Shown here in pieces: positions 9,856 to 21,159 of a DNA stretch of 64,000 nucleotides; position 1 is the stretch's first letter, and every line of letters begins with the position of its first letter. Source of the stretch: Paralithodes platypus (Eukaryota; Arthropoda; Malacostraca; Decapoda; Lithodidae). The stretch spans positions 33,616,728 to 33,680,727 of the forward strand of contig CM064580.1 of the NCBI GenBank assembly GCA_032716605.1, read 5' to 3'. Below the pieces are notes generated by a model that searched no databases, was not told the DNA's origin, and saw nothing but the letters and a program-made list of their open reading frames with translations. A program made the position numbers and the translations under genes.

Positions 9856-10530
9856 ACATAGATGGCATTAACACAAAGAAACACGAACTCTCACACTTCA
9901 TCAAACAACACAACATACACATTGCCATCTTACAAGACACAAAACTCCGCTCAACACAAAAAACACCCACATTTCATAATTTCACCACCATCAGACAAGA
10001 CCGGGCTGTCGGCGGGGGCGGTGGACTCATCACCCTGGTACACAAAGAAATATCATACATAGTAACCAGTGTACAAACCAAATCCCACCTCCCCCCAAAT
10101 GATAACACAACAGAAATACAATCAATTAAAATACGCACTGGCATCAACTCCAACATAACCATCATAAACACATACATCCCTCCCCAAACATCCCCTACAG
10201 TACCAAATGAATACAGACCACACTTACAACACATCACAAACACCCCACACACCCCACACATCATCCTGGGTGGTGACTTCAACGCCAAGACGTCGGCCTG
10301 GTTTGTCGACAACCCCGACACAGACAGAGGGCTGGTACTACAAAACCAAACCGATAACCTCACCATCCTTAACGACATCCATCAACATACCCATATTCCT
10401 CACCAAGCCCTCTATAACCCATCATCTCCTGACATCACCTTTTGCTCCCCAGAACTCGCCCCCACAACTTCCTGGAGGGTGGTCAGAACCTTAGGCTCTG
10501 ACCACCTCCCGATCATTATCACCACCAAAA
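9783..10530 (+). pseudogene. LINE A apurinic-type endonuclease domain, frameshifted
   Basis: Read across frames, this region has the APE signature order also seen in the right arm: LNIDGI, an LQETKL-type segment (LQDTKL here), a GGGG loop after the conserved Arg, a YIPP-type strand, GGDFNAK and GSDHLPI. These correspond to the metal-binding and catalytic Asn, Glu, Asp-Asn and Asp-His residues. The Glu of the second motif reads Asp in this arm. The domain nicks target DNA for target-primed reverse transcription. Single-base changes split it into several frames, so no intact product is encoded. Confidence 0.7.
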
Positions 10531-12972
10531 CCAGACTCACCCCAGCTAGCCACAAACACACATACACCAATTATAAAAGAGCTAACTGGGAAGCATTCAC
10601 AAATGAGACAGAACAACACTTCACAACTCTAAACAGTACACCCATCACTAACATCAACAATGCTGTACACATACTCAATAAAACGATCCAAAACGCTGAC
10701 AAGAAACACATTCCAAGAGGTAACAGAAAAGACACAACCCCAACTTCACACCAGAAATTCAAAACCTCATCAGACAACGCGACATACTGAAACACTCCCC
10801 AGCACCCCACACACAAGACATCACACAACAAATTCAAGCACTCAACACCCAAACTAACAACAAAATACAAGAACAACAAAAACTAAATTGGAATAACTTC
10901 CTACAAACACTTGATCACAAAACAAACTCCAAAAAACTCTACAAAACACTAAACAGCATCACACTTTCCAACAGCAACACAACACAATCACATGCTGCAA
11001 TCACAACAACAGACTCTACTCCTTCATGTAAACAACAAGCAAACACTCTCATCAATCACTTTTCACATGTCAGCCACCTAAAACCTCACAAAGACGACCG
11101 ACGTGTCATCCGACGTAAGAGACAATTCCCCACAGACCCTGACTATACACCCTTCACCAATCACCAGACAAAGCATATCATCAACAATCTCAAGCACTCA
11201 CCCGCCTGTGGCCTAGACAACATAAGCAACATACACCTCAGACACCTGGGACCACAAGGAATACAAGCACTCACTAACATATCAAACTACAGCTATTCAC
11301 ACAACACAATACCAGACATTTGGAAGCATGGTATCATCATCACATTCCCCAAACCCAACAAAGACCCCACGCTACCCTCCTCGCACCGCCCCATCACACT
11401 TCTTTGCTCCCCCTCCAAAGTCATGGAACGCCTAGTATTACAACTAATTACACCTGACCTACCCCTAGCTCCAACACAACATGGCTTTAGGCCACTGCAC
11501 TCCACAAACACTCTTCTCACAGACCTTACACAAAGAGCTTTCGACGGCATCAACTCAGCTAGACCACCACACAGATCACTATTAGCCACACTCGACATTA
11601 GTAAAGCCTTCGATGCCATCCCCCGCCACAACCTAACAAACAAAATCTACAACACAAACATGCACAACAACACTAAAAGGTGGCTGGCCAACTTCCTAGC
11701 AGGCAGATGTGCACACGTATCTTTTGCCGGTCAGTCATCTAAAATCAGAAACTTTCCAAACGGAGTCCCACAAGGATCCGTCCTATCGCCCGCACTCTTC
11801 AATCTGTACATGCACGATATAACTACACCCAATACGCCCCAAATAAACTTAGCCTCCTATGCAGATGACATAACACTCACATGCACACACCATGACCCAA
11901 AAAGAGCAACAGATCTCCTTCAACCCTATCTCAACACACTACATGGTTGGTGCACTACAAACAGACTTAATCTAGCCCCAGCCAAATCCACCGCAACCCT
12001 GCTCACAAGTTGGACAAGAGAACACGAATACATCCCTCAACTCACCATAAACAACACACCCTAACACATACACACACACCCAAAATCCTAGGAGTAACAT
12101 ATGATACTCATATGACATTCAAACAGCACACCACAAACATTAAAAAGAAACTGACACCCAGACTTAACGCCCTCAGGTCACTTGCTCACACAAAATTTGG
12201 ACACAACAAAGAAACTACCACCACAGTATATAAACAATACATAAGATCAGTGATGGAATACGCAAGCCCAGCCTGGGCTTCTAACCTAGCTGAAACACAT
12301 CATAAGACCTTACAGACTATTCAAAACAAAGCCCTGAAGATCATTACAGGCTGCACAGCTACTTCACCCACAGATCACCTACATCAAGAAACCAAAAATC
12401 TCAAAGTCAAAGACCATCTGGACATGAGAGGCACTCAATTCCTGGCAGCAGCCTCCACGAACCAAGACCACCCACTAAACTACATGGCAACACACCCACA
12501 GACACCAAGAAATATCAAAACAACACCCAGCACACGGTATCACACACAATTATTGTCCTCTCTCCCTCCCTGCCCACCCCGAACCAACTTCCAGAAGCAC
12601 ATCCATACTCATATCTCTCACCGATCCATCCACTCACTCACAGACAACACGCAGCTGCATGCACGACCTCCCGAAATCCATCCTTCCGAATCCTCCCTTC
12701 CTCGCGAGGACAGAGTCCACCTGGCCAGGCTGAGATGCGGACACCATCCAGCTCTCCTGAGCTATCAGAAGAGACTGGATGACTCCGTTGTCGACGCCTG
12801 CCCGGGATGTAACACAGCACCCCATACCATTAAACACATCATAGAAGACTGCATTTCACACAACCACTTACGCCAACAACACAATCTACACTCAATGAGA
12901 GCTCTGTGGGAAAGCCCGATCGTGGCCATGGCCTTTCTCAGGGACTCGGGGCTGTTCGGCCAGGCAGCTTAG
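10479..12972 (+). pseudogene. LINE A reverse transcriptase with C-terminal Cys/His motif, left arm
   Basis: RT blocks appear in order: [46 protein letters not shown] (nt about 11855-11878, catalytic Asp pair intact) and KILGVTYD. The C-terminus has RLRCGHHPALL and CPGCN-x-H-x-IIEDC, the Cys/His cluster common after LINE RTs, and ends DSGLFGQAA before the stop at 12970-12972. Frameshifts near 10730 and 12060 break it. The right-arm copy is continuous over most of this length. Confidence 0.85.
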
Positions 12973-13019
12973 GGAACAACAACAACAACAACAACAACTA
13001 CAAGCACCTTACATACTAC

Positions 13020-13962
13020 ACAAACTTTTCCAAAGAAAACAAAAATTACGAAACTTCGACCCACCTTGGAGTCCCCAGGAGGGGGGGGGGGGAAACGCCC
13101 CCATTAGTCTGTCGCCTGGTAACGACTCTCCAAAATTCTCTGGACCACCACCTTCTACTCTTACTTTTAATTTCTGTAACACTAGTGGCCTTTCCTCTAA
13201 CTTCCACTCTGTGGAACACCACCTCTCCTCTGCCAACCCTGATCTTCTCTTTCTCACCGAGACACAGTTGTCTGAGACTACTGACAGCAAACCCTTCTCT
13301 GTATCCTCCTATTTTCTCTATCCTCAGTTTCGAGCCAAAGGTGGATGTTGCGTCTACATACGCAACAATCTTTCTTTCTCTCGTGTTCTCAACTTAGATT
13401 CTTCTGAATTCTTAACTCTATGGCTAAAGCTTTCATGTCACTCTCAAACTAAATATTTATGCTCTGTCTACCTCTCCCCTAATTCTACTGACTATCCGAA
13501 ATTCTTTGACTATCTAACTTCTAAAGTGGAACACATTCTATCCATCTCTCCTTTCGCAGAAATCTCCATCTTAGGAGAATTCAATGTTCACCACCACCAA
13601 TGGCTCTCCTCTCTTTCCACTGACCAATCTGGTGAACAATCCTACATCTTTTCTATCTTAAAAGACCGAGAGCAGTTAGTCCAGCAACCCACCCGTATCC
13701 CGGATCGCTTCGGAGAACGGCCCAACAGTCTTTACTTATTTCTAACCTCGAACGAGTCTAACCCTTCTGCTTATACTGTAAATCTGTTCTCTCCTTTGGG
13801 CTCCTCCGACCATAAACTAATATCTGTCCCCTGTCCTATCTCTCCAGTACGGCCACCCGATCCTCCCAACCGGCTGCGCTTGTGGATCTTTGGCGCTGCT
13901 GACTGGGAGGCTCTTCTGCAGTACTTCTTTGATTTCCCATGGAATGACTTTTGCTTCCGTGG
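13020..13962 (+). pseudogene. LINE B endonuclease domain, left arm, cut at the palindrome centre
   Basis: From about 13100 the frame reads an APE-type endonuclease: [47 protein letters not shown] and [12 protein letters not shown] replaces the expected GDFN, changing a catalytic Asp to Glu. The domain then runs into the sequence matching the start of the RT frame at 33.4-35.2 kb ([14 protein letters not shown]), where the palindrome turns back. A G11 homopolymer at about 13081-13092 lies in the 5' non-coding part. Confidence 0.75.
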
Positions 13963-14890
13963 CCACGGAAGCAAAAGTCATTCCATGGGAAATCAAAGAA
14001 GTACTGCAGAAGAGCCTCCCAGTCAGCAGCGCCAAAGATCCACAAGCGCAGCCGGTTGGGAGGATCGGGTGGCCGTACTGGAGAGATAGGACAGGGGACA
14101 GATATTAGTTTATGGTCGGAGGAGCCAAAGGAGAGAACAGATTTACAGTATAAGCAGAAGGGTTAGACTCGTTCGAGGTTAGAAATAAGTAAAGACTGTT
14201 GGGCCGTTCTCCGAAGCGATCCGGGATACGGGTGGGTTGCGGGACTAACTGCTCTCGGTCTTTTAAGATAGCAAAGATGTAGGCTTGTTCACCAGGTTGG
14301 TCAGTGAAATGTGAGGAGAACCATTGGTGGTGGTGAACATTGATTCTCCTAAGATGGATATTTCTGCGAAAGGAGATATGGATAGAATGTGTTCCACTTT
14401 AGAAGTTAGATAGTCAAAGAATTTCGGATAGTCAGTAGAATTAGGGGAGAGGTAGACAGAGCATAAATATTTAGTTTGAGAGTGACATGAAAGCTTTAGC
14501 CATAGAGTTAAGAATTCAGAAGAATCTAAGTTGAGAACACGAGAGAAAGAAAGATTGTTGCGTATGTAGACGCAACATCCACCTTTGGCTCGAAACTGAG
14601 GATAGAGAAAATAGGAGGATACAGAGAAGGGTTTGCTGTCAGTAGTCTCAGACAACTGTGTCTCGGTGAGAAAGAGAAGATCAGGGTTGGCAGAGGAGAG
14701 GTGGTGTTCCACAGAGTGGAAGTTAGAGGAAAGGCCACTAGTGTTACAGAAATTAAAAGTAAGAGTAGAAGGTGGTGGTCCAGAGAATTTTGGAGAGTCG
14801 TTACCAGGCGACAGACTAATGGGGGCGTTTCCCCCCCCCCCCTCCTGGGGACTCCAAGGTGGGTCGAAGTTTCGTAATTTTTGTTTTCTT
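13963..14890 (-). pseudogene. LINE B endonuclease domain, right arm
   Basis: Mirror copy of the previous feature. It contains a short indel near 14345 that changes the frame after the ILGE segment, and one near 14250. Otherwise it is the reverse complement of the left arm. The C homopolymer at 14830-14842 mirrors the G run. Confidence 0.75.
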
Positions 14891-14950
14891 TGGAAAAGTT
14901 TGTGTAGTATGTAAGGTGTTTGTAGTTGTTGTTGTTGTTGTTGTTGTTCC

Positions 14951-17444
14951 CTAAGCTGCCTGGCCGAACAGCCCCGAGTCCCTGAGAAAGGCCATGGCCA
15001 CGATCGGGCTTTCCCACAGAGCTCTCATTGAGTGTAGATTGTGTTGTTGGCGTAAGTGGTTGTGTGAAATGCAGTCTTCTATGATGTTTAATGGTATGGG
15101 GTGCTGTGTTACATCCCGGGCAGGCGTCGACAACGGAGTCATCCAGTCTCTTCTGATAGCTCAGGAGAGCTGGATGGTGTCCGCATCTCAACCTGGCCAG
15201 GTGGACTCTGTCCTCGCGAGGAAGGGAGGATTCGGAAGGATGGATTTCGGGAGGTCGTGCATGCAGCTGCGTGTTGTCTGTGAGTGAGTGGATGGATCGG
15301 TGAGAGATATGAGTATGGATGTGCTTCTGGAAGTTGGTTTGGGGTGGGCAGGGAGGGAGAGAGGACAATAATTGTGTGTGATACCGTGTGCTGGGTGTTG
15401 TTTTGATATTTCTTGGTGTCTGTGGGTGTGTTGCCATGTAGTTTAGTGGGTGGTCTTGGTTCGTGGAGGCTGCTGCCAGGAATTGAGTGCCTCTCATGTC
15501 CAGATGGTCTTTGACTTTGAGAATGTTGGTTTCTTGATGTAGGTGATCTGTGGGTGAAGTAGCTGTGCAGCCTGTAATGATCTTCAGGGCTTTGTTTTGA
15601 ATAGTCTGTAAGGTCTTATGATGTGTTTCAGCTAGGTTAGAAGCCCAGGCTGGGCTTGCGTATTCCATCACTGATCTTATGTATTGTTTATATACTGTGG
15701 TGGTAGTTTCTTTGTTGTGTCCAAATTTTGTGTGAGCAAGTGACCTGAGGGCGTTAAGTCTGGGTGTCAGTTTCTTTTTAATGTTTGTGGTGTGCTGTTT
15801 GAATGTCATATGAGTATCATATGTTACTCCTAGGATTTTGGGTGTGTGTGTATGTGTTAGGGGTGTGTTGTTTATGGTGAGTTGAGGGATGTATTCGTGT
15901 TCTCTTGTCCAACTTGTGAGCAGGGTTGCGGTGGATTTGGCTGGGGCTAGATTAAGTCTGTTTGTAGTGCACCAACCATGTAGTGTGTTGAGATAGGGTT
16001 GAAGGAGATCTGTTGCTCTTTTTGGGTCATGGTGTGTGCATGTGAGTGTTATGTCATCTGCATAGGAGGCTAAGTTTATTTGGGGCGTATTGGGTGTAGT
16101 TATATCGTGCATGTACAGATTGAAGAGTGCGGGCGATAGGACGGATCCTTGTGGGACTCCGTTTGGAAAGTTTCTGATTTTAGATGACTGACCGGCAAAA
16201 GATACGTGTGCACATCTGCCTGCTAGGAAGTTGGCCAGCCACCTTTTAGTGTTGTTGTGCATGTTTGTGTTGTAGATTTTGTTTGTTAGGTTGTGGCGGG
16301 GGATGGCATCGAAGGTTTTACTAATGTCGAGTGTGGCTAATAGTGATCTGTGTGGTGGTCTAGCTGAGTTGATGCCGTCGAAAGCTCTTTGTGTAAGGTC
16401 TGTGAGAAGAGTGTTTGTGGAGTGCAGTGGCCTAAAGCCATGTTGTGTTGGAGCTAGGGGTAGGTCAGGTGTAATTAGTTGTAATACTAGGCGTTCCATG
16501 ACTTTGGAGGGGGAGCAAAGAAGTGTGATGGGGCGGTGCGAGGAGGGTAGCGTGGGGTCTTTGTTGGGTTTGGGGAATGTGATGATGATACCATGCTTCC
16601 AAATGTCTGGTATTGTGTTGTGTGAATATCTGTAGTTTGATATGTTAGTGAGTGCTTGTATTCCTTGTGGTCCCAGGTGTCTGAGGTGTATGTTGCTTAT
16701 GTTGTCTAGGCCACAGGCGGGTGAGTGCTTGAGATTGTTGATGATATGCTTTGTCTGGTGATTGGTGAAGGGTGTATAGTCAGGGTCTGTGGGGAATTGT
16801 CTCTTACGTCGGATGACACGTCGGTCGTCTTTGTGAGGTTTTAGGTGGCTGACATGTGAAAAGTGATTGATGAGAGTGTTTGCTTGTTGTTTACATGAAG
16901 GAGTAGAGTCTGTTGTTGTGATTGCAGCATGTGATTGTGTTGTGTTGCTGTTGGAAAGTGTGATGCTGTTTAGTGTTTTGTAGAGTTTTTTGGGGTTTGT
17001 TTTGTGATCAAGTGTTTGTAGGAAGTTATTCCAATTTAGTTTTTGTTGTTCTTGTATTTTGTTGTTAGTTTGGGTGTTGAGTGCTTGAATTTGTTGTGTG
17101 ATGTCTTGTGTGTGGGGTGCTGGGGAGTGTTTCAGTATGTCGCGTTGTCTGATGAGGTTTTGAATTTCTGGTGTGAAGTTGGGGTTGTGTCTTTTCCTGT
17201 TACCTCTTGGAATGTGTTTCTTGTCAGCGTTTTGGATCGTTTTATTGAGTATGTGTACAGCATTGTTGATGTTAGTGATGGGTGTACTGTTTAGAGTTGT
17301 GAAGTGTTGTTCTGTCTCATTTGTGAATGCTTCCCAGTTAGCTCTTTTATAATTGGTGTATGTGTGTTTGTGGCTAGCTGGGGTGAGTCTGGTTTTGGTG
17401 GTGATAATGATCGGGAGGTGGTCAGAGCCTAAGGTTCTGACCAC
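14951..17444 (-). pseudogene. LINE A reverse transcriptase, right arm (longest open copy)
   Basis: A frame opening at 17444 stays open for 972 codons through the whole RT and past the natural LINE A end into LINE B. It includes SDHLPI of the endonuclease, [45 protein letters not shown] (YADD at 16052-16063, about residue 461) and the Cys/His tail. Near the end a one-base change shifts out of the true C-terminus, which is read instead in the frame ending at 14951 ([12 protein letters not shown]). This is the best surviving RT of the family but still not a complete protein. Confidence 0.85.
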
Positions 17445-18538
17445 CCTCCAGGATGTTGTGGGGGCGAGTTCTGGGGAGCAAAAGGTGATGTCAGGAGATG
17501 ATGGGTTATAGAGGGCTTGGTGAGGAATATGGGTATGTTGATGGATGTCGTTAAGGATGATGAGGTTATCGGTTTGGTTTTGTAGTACCAGCCCTCTGTC
17601 TGTGTCGGGGTTGTCGACAAACCAGGCCGACGTCTTGGCGTTGAAGTCACCACCCAGGATGATGTGTGAGGTGTGTTTGTGATGTGTTGTAAGTGTGGTC
17701 TGTATTAATTTGGTACTGTAGGGGATGTTTGGGGAGGGATGTATGTGATTATGATGGTTATGTTGGAGTTGATGCCAGTGCGTATTTTAATTGATTGTAT
17801 TTCTGTTGTGTTATCATTTGGGGGGAGGAGGGATTTGGTTTGTACACTGGTTACTATGTATGATATTTCTTTGTGTACCAGGGTGATGAGTCCACCGCCC
17901 CCGCCGACAGCCCGGTCTTGTCTGATGGTGGTGAAATTATGAAATGTGGGTGTTTTTTGTGTTGTGCGGAGTTTTGTTTCTTGTAAGATGGCAATGTGTA
18001 TGTTGTGTTGTTTGATGAAGTGTGAGAGTTCGTGTTTCTTTGTGTTAATGCCATCTATGTTCAGTTGAAGAATGTTAATGTTATGTGCACGATGTATGTT
18101 GGGTGCTGCTGCACGAGGATTGGGTGGGGGTGGGGGTGAGGGAGGGGCTGGGGGTTGGGATGGGTGAGGTGGGGGTGGGGATTGGGGAGCAGGAGATGGG
18201 GGTTGGAATGGATTAGGATGGGGTGTGGTGTGTTGAGTTGAGGATGTGGATGGTATGGGAAGGTTAGGTGGGTTAGGGAGGAGAGGTGGACGGGTTTTAG
18301 GGGGGAGAGTGGATGATATGGGAAGGTTAGGTGGGCTGGGGAGGAGAGGTGGACGGGTTTTAGGTGAGGGATTTGACTGGGAGAGGGAGGGGCATGAGGA
18401 ACAGGTCCAGGTGTTTGTGTAGTGTTTCTTGGAGGCAAGTGTTGTGCAGGTGAAGTGGGTCCAGTTCCCGCATGAATTGCAGAGAACTGAACCCTTAGTA
18501 TGGCGACTCGAAGTGATGGTTTTGAGCAAGTTGGACAT
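17429..18538 (-). pseudogene. LINE A zinc finger and endonuclease, right arm
   Basis: The frame 18538-17705 carries the Cys/His finger (CNSCGNWTHFTC, WTCSSCPS), a long Pro/Asn/His-rich linker, then the endonuclease start: ILQLNIDGI, ILQETKLR, AVGGGGGL, YIPPQT. A frameshift near 17705 moves the rest (GGDFNAK, GSDHLPI) to other frames. Its finger-to-endonuclease linker is longer and more continuous than in the left arm, which shows the natural layout: finger, Pro-rich linker, endonuclease, RT on one polyprotein. Confidence 0.75.
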
Positions 18539-18880
18539 GTATGTGTACGTGGGTCCTGGTTGCTCTCAATGTTCTCCGGCTAGAAGAAGTCTTCGAGAAA
18601 TGACAGTCATTTCTCGGTGTAGGAAAAACTGTGTGATGTGTGTGGTGTGAGAGGTGTGGAAATTCCCGGCGCGACCGGAAAGCCGCTCCAAGGACCCGTG
18701 CCCCCAGGGAGGGGGCAGGGGATGGTTGTGACGGGTTGGGGCTCCCGAAACTGCTCCCCGCGGCCGGCATCCGGTTTTCCTCCACTGGTCATTGATTTTG
18801 TCTTCGGCCGTGGAGGGTCGGCAGCCATCCGCGGTTGGCAGCCTCGGGAGGTGGCCCCACGGCGTAGACGCCGCCACATC
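18495..18880 (-). pseudogene. LINE A 2A region, right arm, frame disrupted
   Basis: The same N-terminal leader as the left arm. The 2A segment carries an extra A in GGAGAACATTG and lacks one C in the run before AGGACC, so DxExNPGP is no longer read in one frame. Both changes are homopolymer-type indels relative to the intact left arm. Confidence 0.65.
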
Positions 18881-19044
18881 AGGACCTCAGGTGTTTGTAG
18901 TAAAATGTATTGATAGGAGGAGAAAGTGTTTTGGAGGGTAGGCTGGGGTTGCCTTCAATATTGATGAGACACTGAAAGGATCACCTAGGGAGGCCAGGTG
19001 GTGAAACAGGAGTTCCCAGCGGTTCTTATCAGTCACCTAGCACT

Positions 19045-19300
19045 AGCTGTGTGAGAGGATCCTCCCCATATGTGTGAACAATATTCAATACAGGATGCAC
19101 TGTGCCCCTGTACAGAGCAAGAAGCTGTGCAGGGGTAAAGAATACCCGGAAGCTGCTGAGCACACCCAGCTTCTGGGAAGCTGTTTTAGCAAGAGTGGTA
19201 ATGTGATCTTTCCAAGATAGAGCAGAAGAAAAAGAGACACCGAGAATATTAAGAGAAGATATAGGGTTAATTTGTATTTGAAGAAATAGTGGTAGTTGGA
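19045..19300 (-). pseudogene. LINE B RT C-terminal fragment flanking the palindrome
   Basis: Alignable with the LINE B copy at about 33410-33640. The frame-broken translation contains the [13 protein letters not shown] region and the segment just before it. It starts abruptly at the palindrome boundary, whereas the left flank has no LINE B, so the palindrome's right edge lies inside a LINE B copy. Confidence 0.6.
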
Positions 19301-20156
19301 GTTCGATGTAAGATTAAGCTGGTGTCATACTTGCATTTTATCCGGCATTATTTGATGAGCAAGCTTTTTCTTGTAATATTTTTTAGTCTTTTTTTGCACA
19401 GGAACCGGAAACTACACTGAAGTTATATTATATTAGGTGGCTGAATTCTGATAGACCTTAGATTTCAAAGCTGCTAAACCACAATTGCTCATAAAAAAAA
19501 ATAACGCAAAAAGAGCTCGTGTGACACCGCCTTACCCTTTTGATTCCTTTCGGGTGAAGAGCTTCCTAAGAACTGAGCAGAGACATTTTTTAGATAGAGT
19601 ATTAAATAGAATCAAACTCACAAGAAGTAGTTAACCCCTTGAGGTATATGCCACGTTTTGACAGTACATTCTGGTTTTCACTAGACGCTTTATACAGCTT
19701 AGGAAGGATATGTGGGAATTTAAAGGGTAAAGACTATCTTAATTCACCCTCTGCTTTCCTTATACCCTTCCTAATCTGAATAAAATCTAATAATAACCAG
19801 AAAATAGAAAGAGAAAGAAGGTGCCATCGTACGTTGAAATGAAAAACTACCTGTCATTTACCTTCCAAGTGTTTCGGTCGTCCTCCAGCAGTCTCTGGAA
19901 GAAGTGATCCTTCCAGTGGTAGTCTGCCATCACACTCTAATCCTGCATTCGAGGGCGAAGCACGGCTGGTCAAGTTAGGACTCGAGGTGCTTGTCCAGCT
20001 ACTGTGAAGAGTGAAAACGTTAGAATTTGACAACTTCAGACATTCTTGGAAAACATACTCGGCTTAGTGCAAACAGAGACAATGGCAAGATATATCAAAG
20101 GAGTAACTACTTAAATTGCTAAAAATATGTACTGTACCTCAGCTAGTCAGTCCACG
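19301..20156. other. Non-coding stretch, nothing recognised
   Basis: AT-rich sequence with no credible frame. A lone TTAACCCCTTGAGG at 19631 resembles the TTAA-MITE ends found elsewhere, but no partner end was found. Confidence 0.5.
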
Positions 20157-20500
20157 ATTATAGGATTGATTCCCGAAGGGAAGTAGAGAAAACCTAATAT
20201 TTAGTAGGGCCCCGTAATCATTGTCGACTTCGCCTATTAACATTAATAGTCTCCATTCAACATCCTGCGCCAGCAATTAGAATAACCCGCGCGGAAGATC
20301 ATGGAGTACTCATAAGTGCACGCCTAATTCCCTTATGGGATCGTCATTTTGATTGCGTACCCTACAGAAAAAAAACTCTGTAAAAAAGAAAAAAAGAAAA
20401 GATAATCTAATATCTGTTATCATATGACTTGCCATTTACGTGGATTTCTCATGCTTTGCTTCCCTGATACCAGGCCCCCTAGCGGACATCTTCGTTCTTC
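20157..20500. repeat. DIRS inverted terminal repeat, 3' side
   Basis: Positions from about 20197 to 20500 are the reverse complement of 27763-28060, through a long GC-variable segment ending CTTCGTTCTTC. The outermost ~40 bp (20157-20196) is specific to this end and is copied in the internal complementary region. Confidence 0.9.
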
Positions 20501-20565
20501 ACTGATATACCAAGAAAAAACTATGGAAATCAACGAATGGGAATTGGGATGGTTGGGAGGGCCCG

Positions 20566-20674
20566 AGTCGTCAATGATTACGGGGCCCTACTAAATATTA
20601 GGTTTTCTCTACTTCCCTTCGGGAATCAAACCTATAATTTAATAGGACCCCTCCATCATTGACGACTTCGCCTG
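20566..20674. repeat. DIRS internal complementary region (ICR)
   Basis: The first half (about 20566-20633) is the reverse complement of the left terminus, 20157-20225. The second half (about 20632-20674) matches the reverse complement of the right terminus, 28030-28066. The two meet at ATAATTTAATAGG, so the region stores the fused ends of the element. It serves as the template to complete and circularise the cDNA in the DIRS replication model. Confidence 0.88.
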
Positions 20675-21159
20675 AATATCAACACTGGAGGCGGGACATT
20701 TGTAAAATATCCTAACCTTAGGGAAGAAAATCCGAATAACATTTTCTTAAGATTTTTATTGTGTGCAATACAAAATATAAAAAAGATATAAAAGATTTGC
20801 TAGCAGTGCGTGGCATTAAGAAACTGCTTGCTCATGGTAAGGTCGTTGCAGGCGACCTTATGCATGAAAAGAGTGTGACACATCTGTGTCCTACCGAGCG
20901 AGACCCTGCAGTAGGTACTTGCTCTGTTCTTAAAACTAATTGGACAGTAATCTCACTGTGCACTTTGGTAAAAAATAGACATAGTTGCAACTATGTGATA
21001 ACTCTCTTAAAATTAAACATGACTAAATACTGGACTGTAGAACCCGTCCTATCACAGCTCGTGATATATCACAATCTCCAAGGGTACAGGGGGGATATGG
21101 CCTTATTCCGCACAGCCCCCCTCCCCCCTTTTTAACAAACAACTAATAAAACATACTAC
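20675..21159. other. DIRS 3' non-coding segment
   Basis: Between the recombinase stop and the internal complementary region. No domain is readable on either strand; the longest plus-strand frame here has no recognisable features. Confidence 0.5.

Larger units (their letters stand above)
8874..12990 (+). mobile_element. LINE A, left-arm copy (2A-PHD-EN-RT non-LTR retrotransposon)
   Basis: A near full-length non-LTR element: a 5' leader (8874 to about 9130), 2A and zinc-finger frame, APE-type endonuclease, RT, a C-terminal Cys/His motif, and a 3' end GGCCAGGCAGCTTAG followed by (CAA)n at 12973-12995. The coding region is split by several one-base frameshifts. The RT most resembles I/Ingi/CR1-group LINEs, but I cannot place the clade without a tree. 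Confidence 0.85.
8874..19044. repeat. ~10.2-kb near-perfect palindrome centred at 13962/13963
   Basis: The two arms (8874-13962 and 13963-19044) are reverse complements, with only scattered substitutions and mostly one-base indels. The turn is spacerless: GTGGCC/GGCCAC sits exactly at the centre. The outer limits are clear. CCTAGCACT is the last shared block; beyond it the left flank is unrelated sequence and the right flank is LINE B 3' sequence. Each arm holds one whole LINE A and the 5' part of LINE B. It could be a genuine inverted duplication or a long-read fold-back artefact. Confidence 0.95.
14930..19044 (-). mobile_element. LINE A, right-arm copy
   Basis: The same element on the minus strand: leader 19044 to about 18880, 2A region near 18590-18560, zinc finger, Pro-rich stretch, endonuclease, RT, and the (CAA)n tail at 14927-14950 (seen as GTT repeats on the plus strand). 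Differences from the left arm are mostly homopolymer-length indels. Confidence 0.85.

Noticed and set aside
9862..10062. Short frames in the LINE A endonuclease region
   Set aside because: They are out of frame with the APE motifs visible across frames in both arms.
14526..14950. Extension of the LINE A RT frame into LINE B
   Set aside because: The natural LINE A end (GLFGQAA stop and (CAA)n tail) is read in another frame. The extension is frameshift read-through, not a fusion protein.
8874..19044. Palindrome as a terminal-inverted-repeat DNA transposon
   Set aside because: Arms are made of complete LINE sequences, with no transposase or target duplication; an inverted duplication or artefact fits better.
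20761..21135. 124-codon plus-strand gene
   Set aside because: It lies in the DIRS 3' non-coding segment with no motif and no sign of splicing or conservation.
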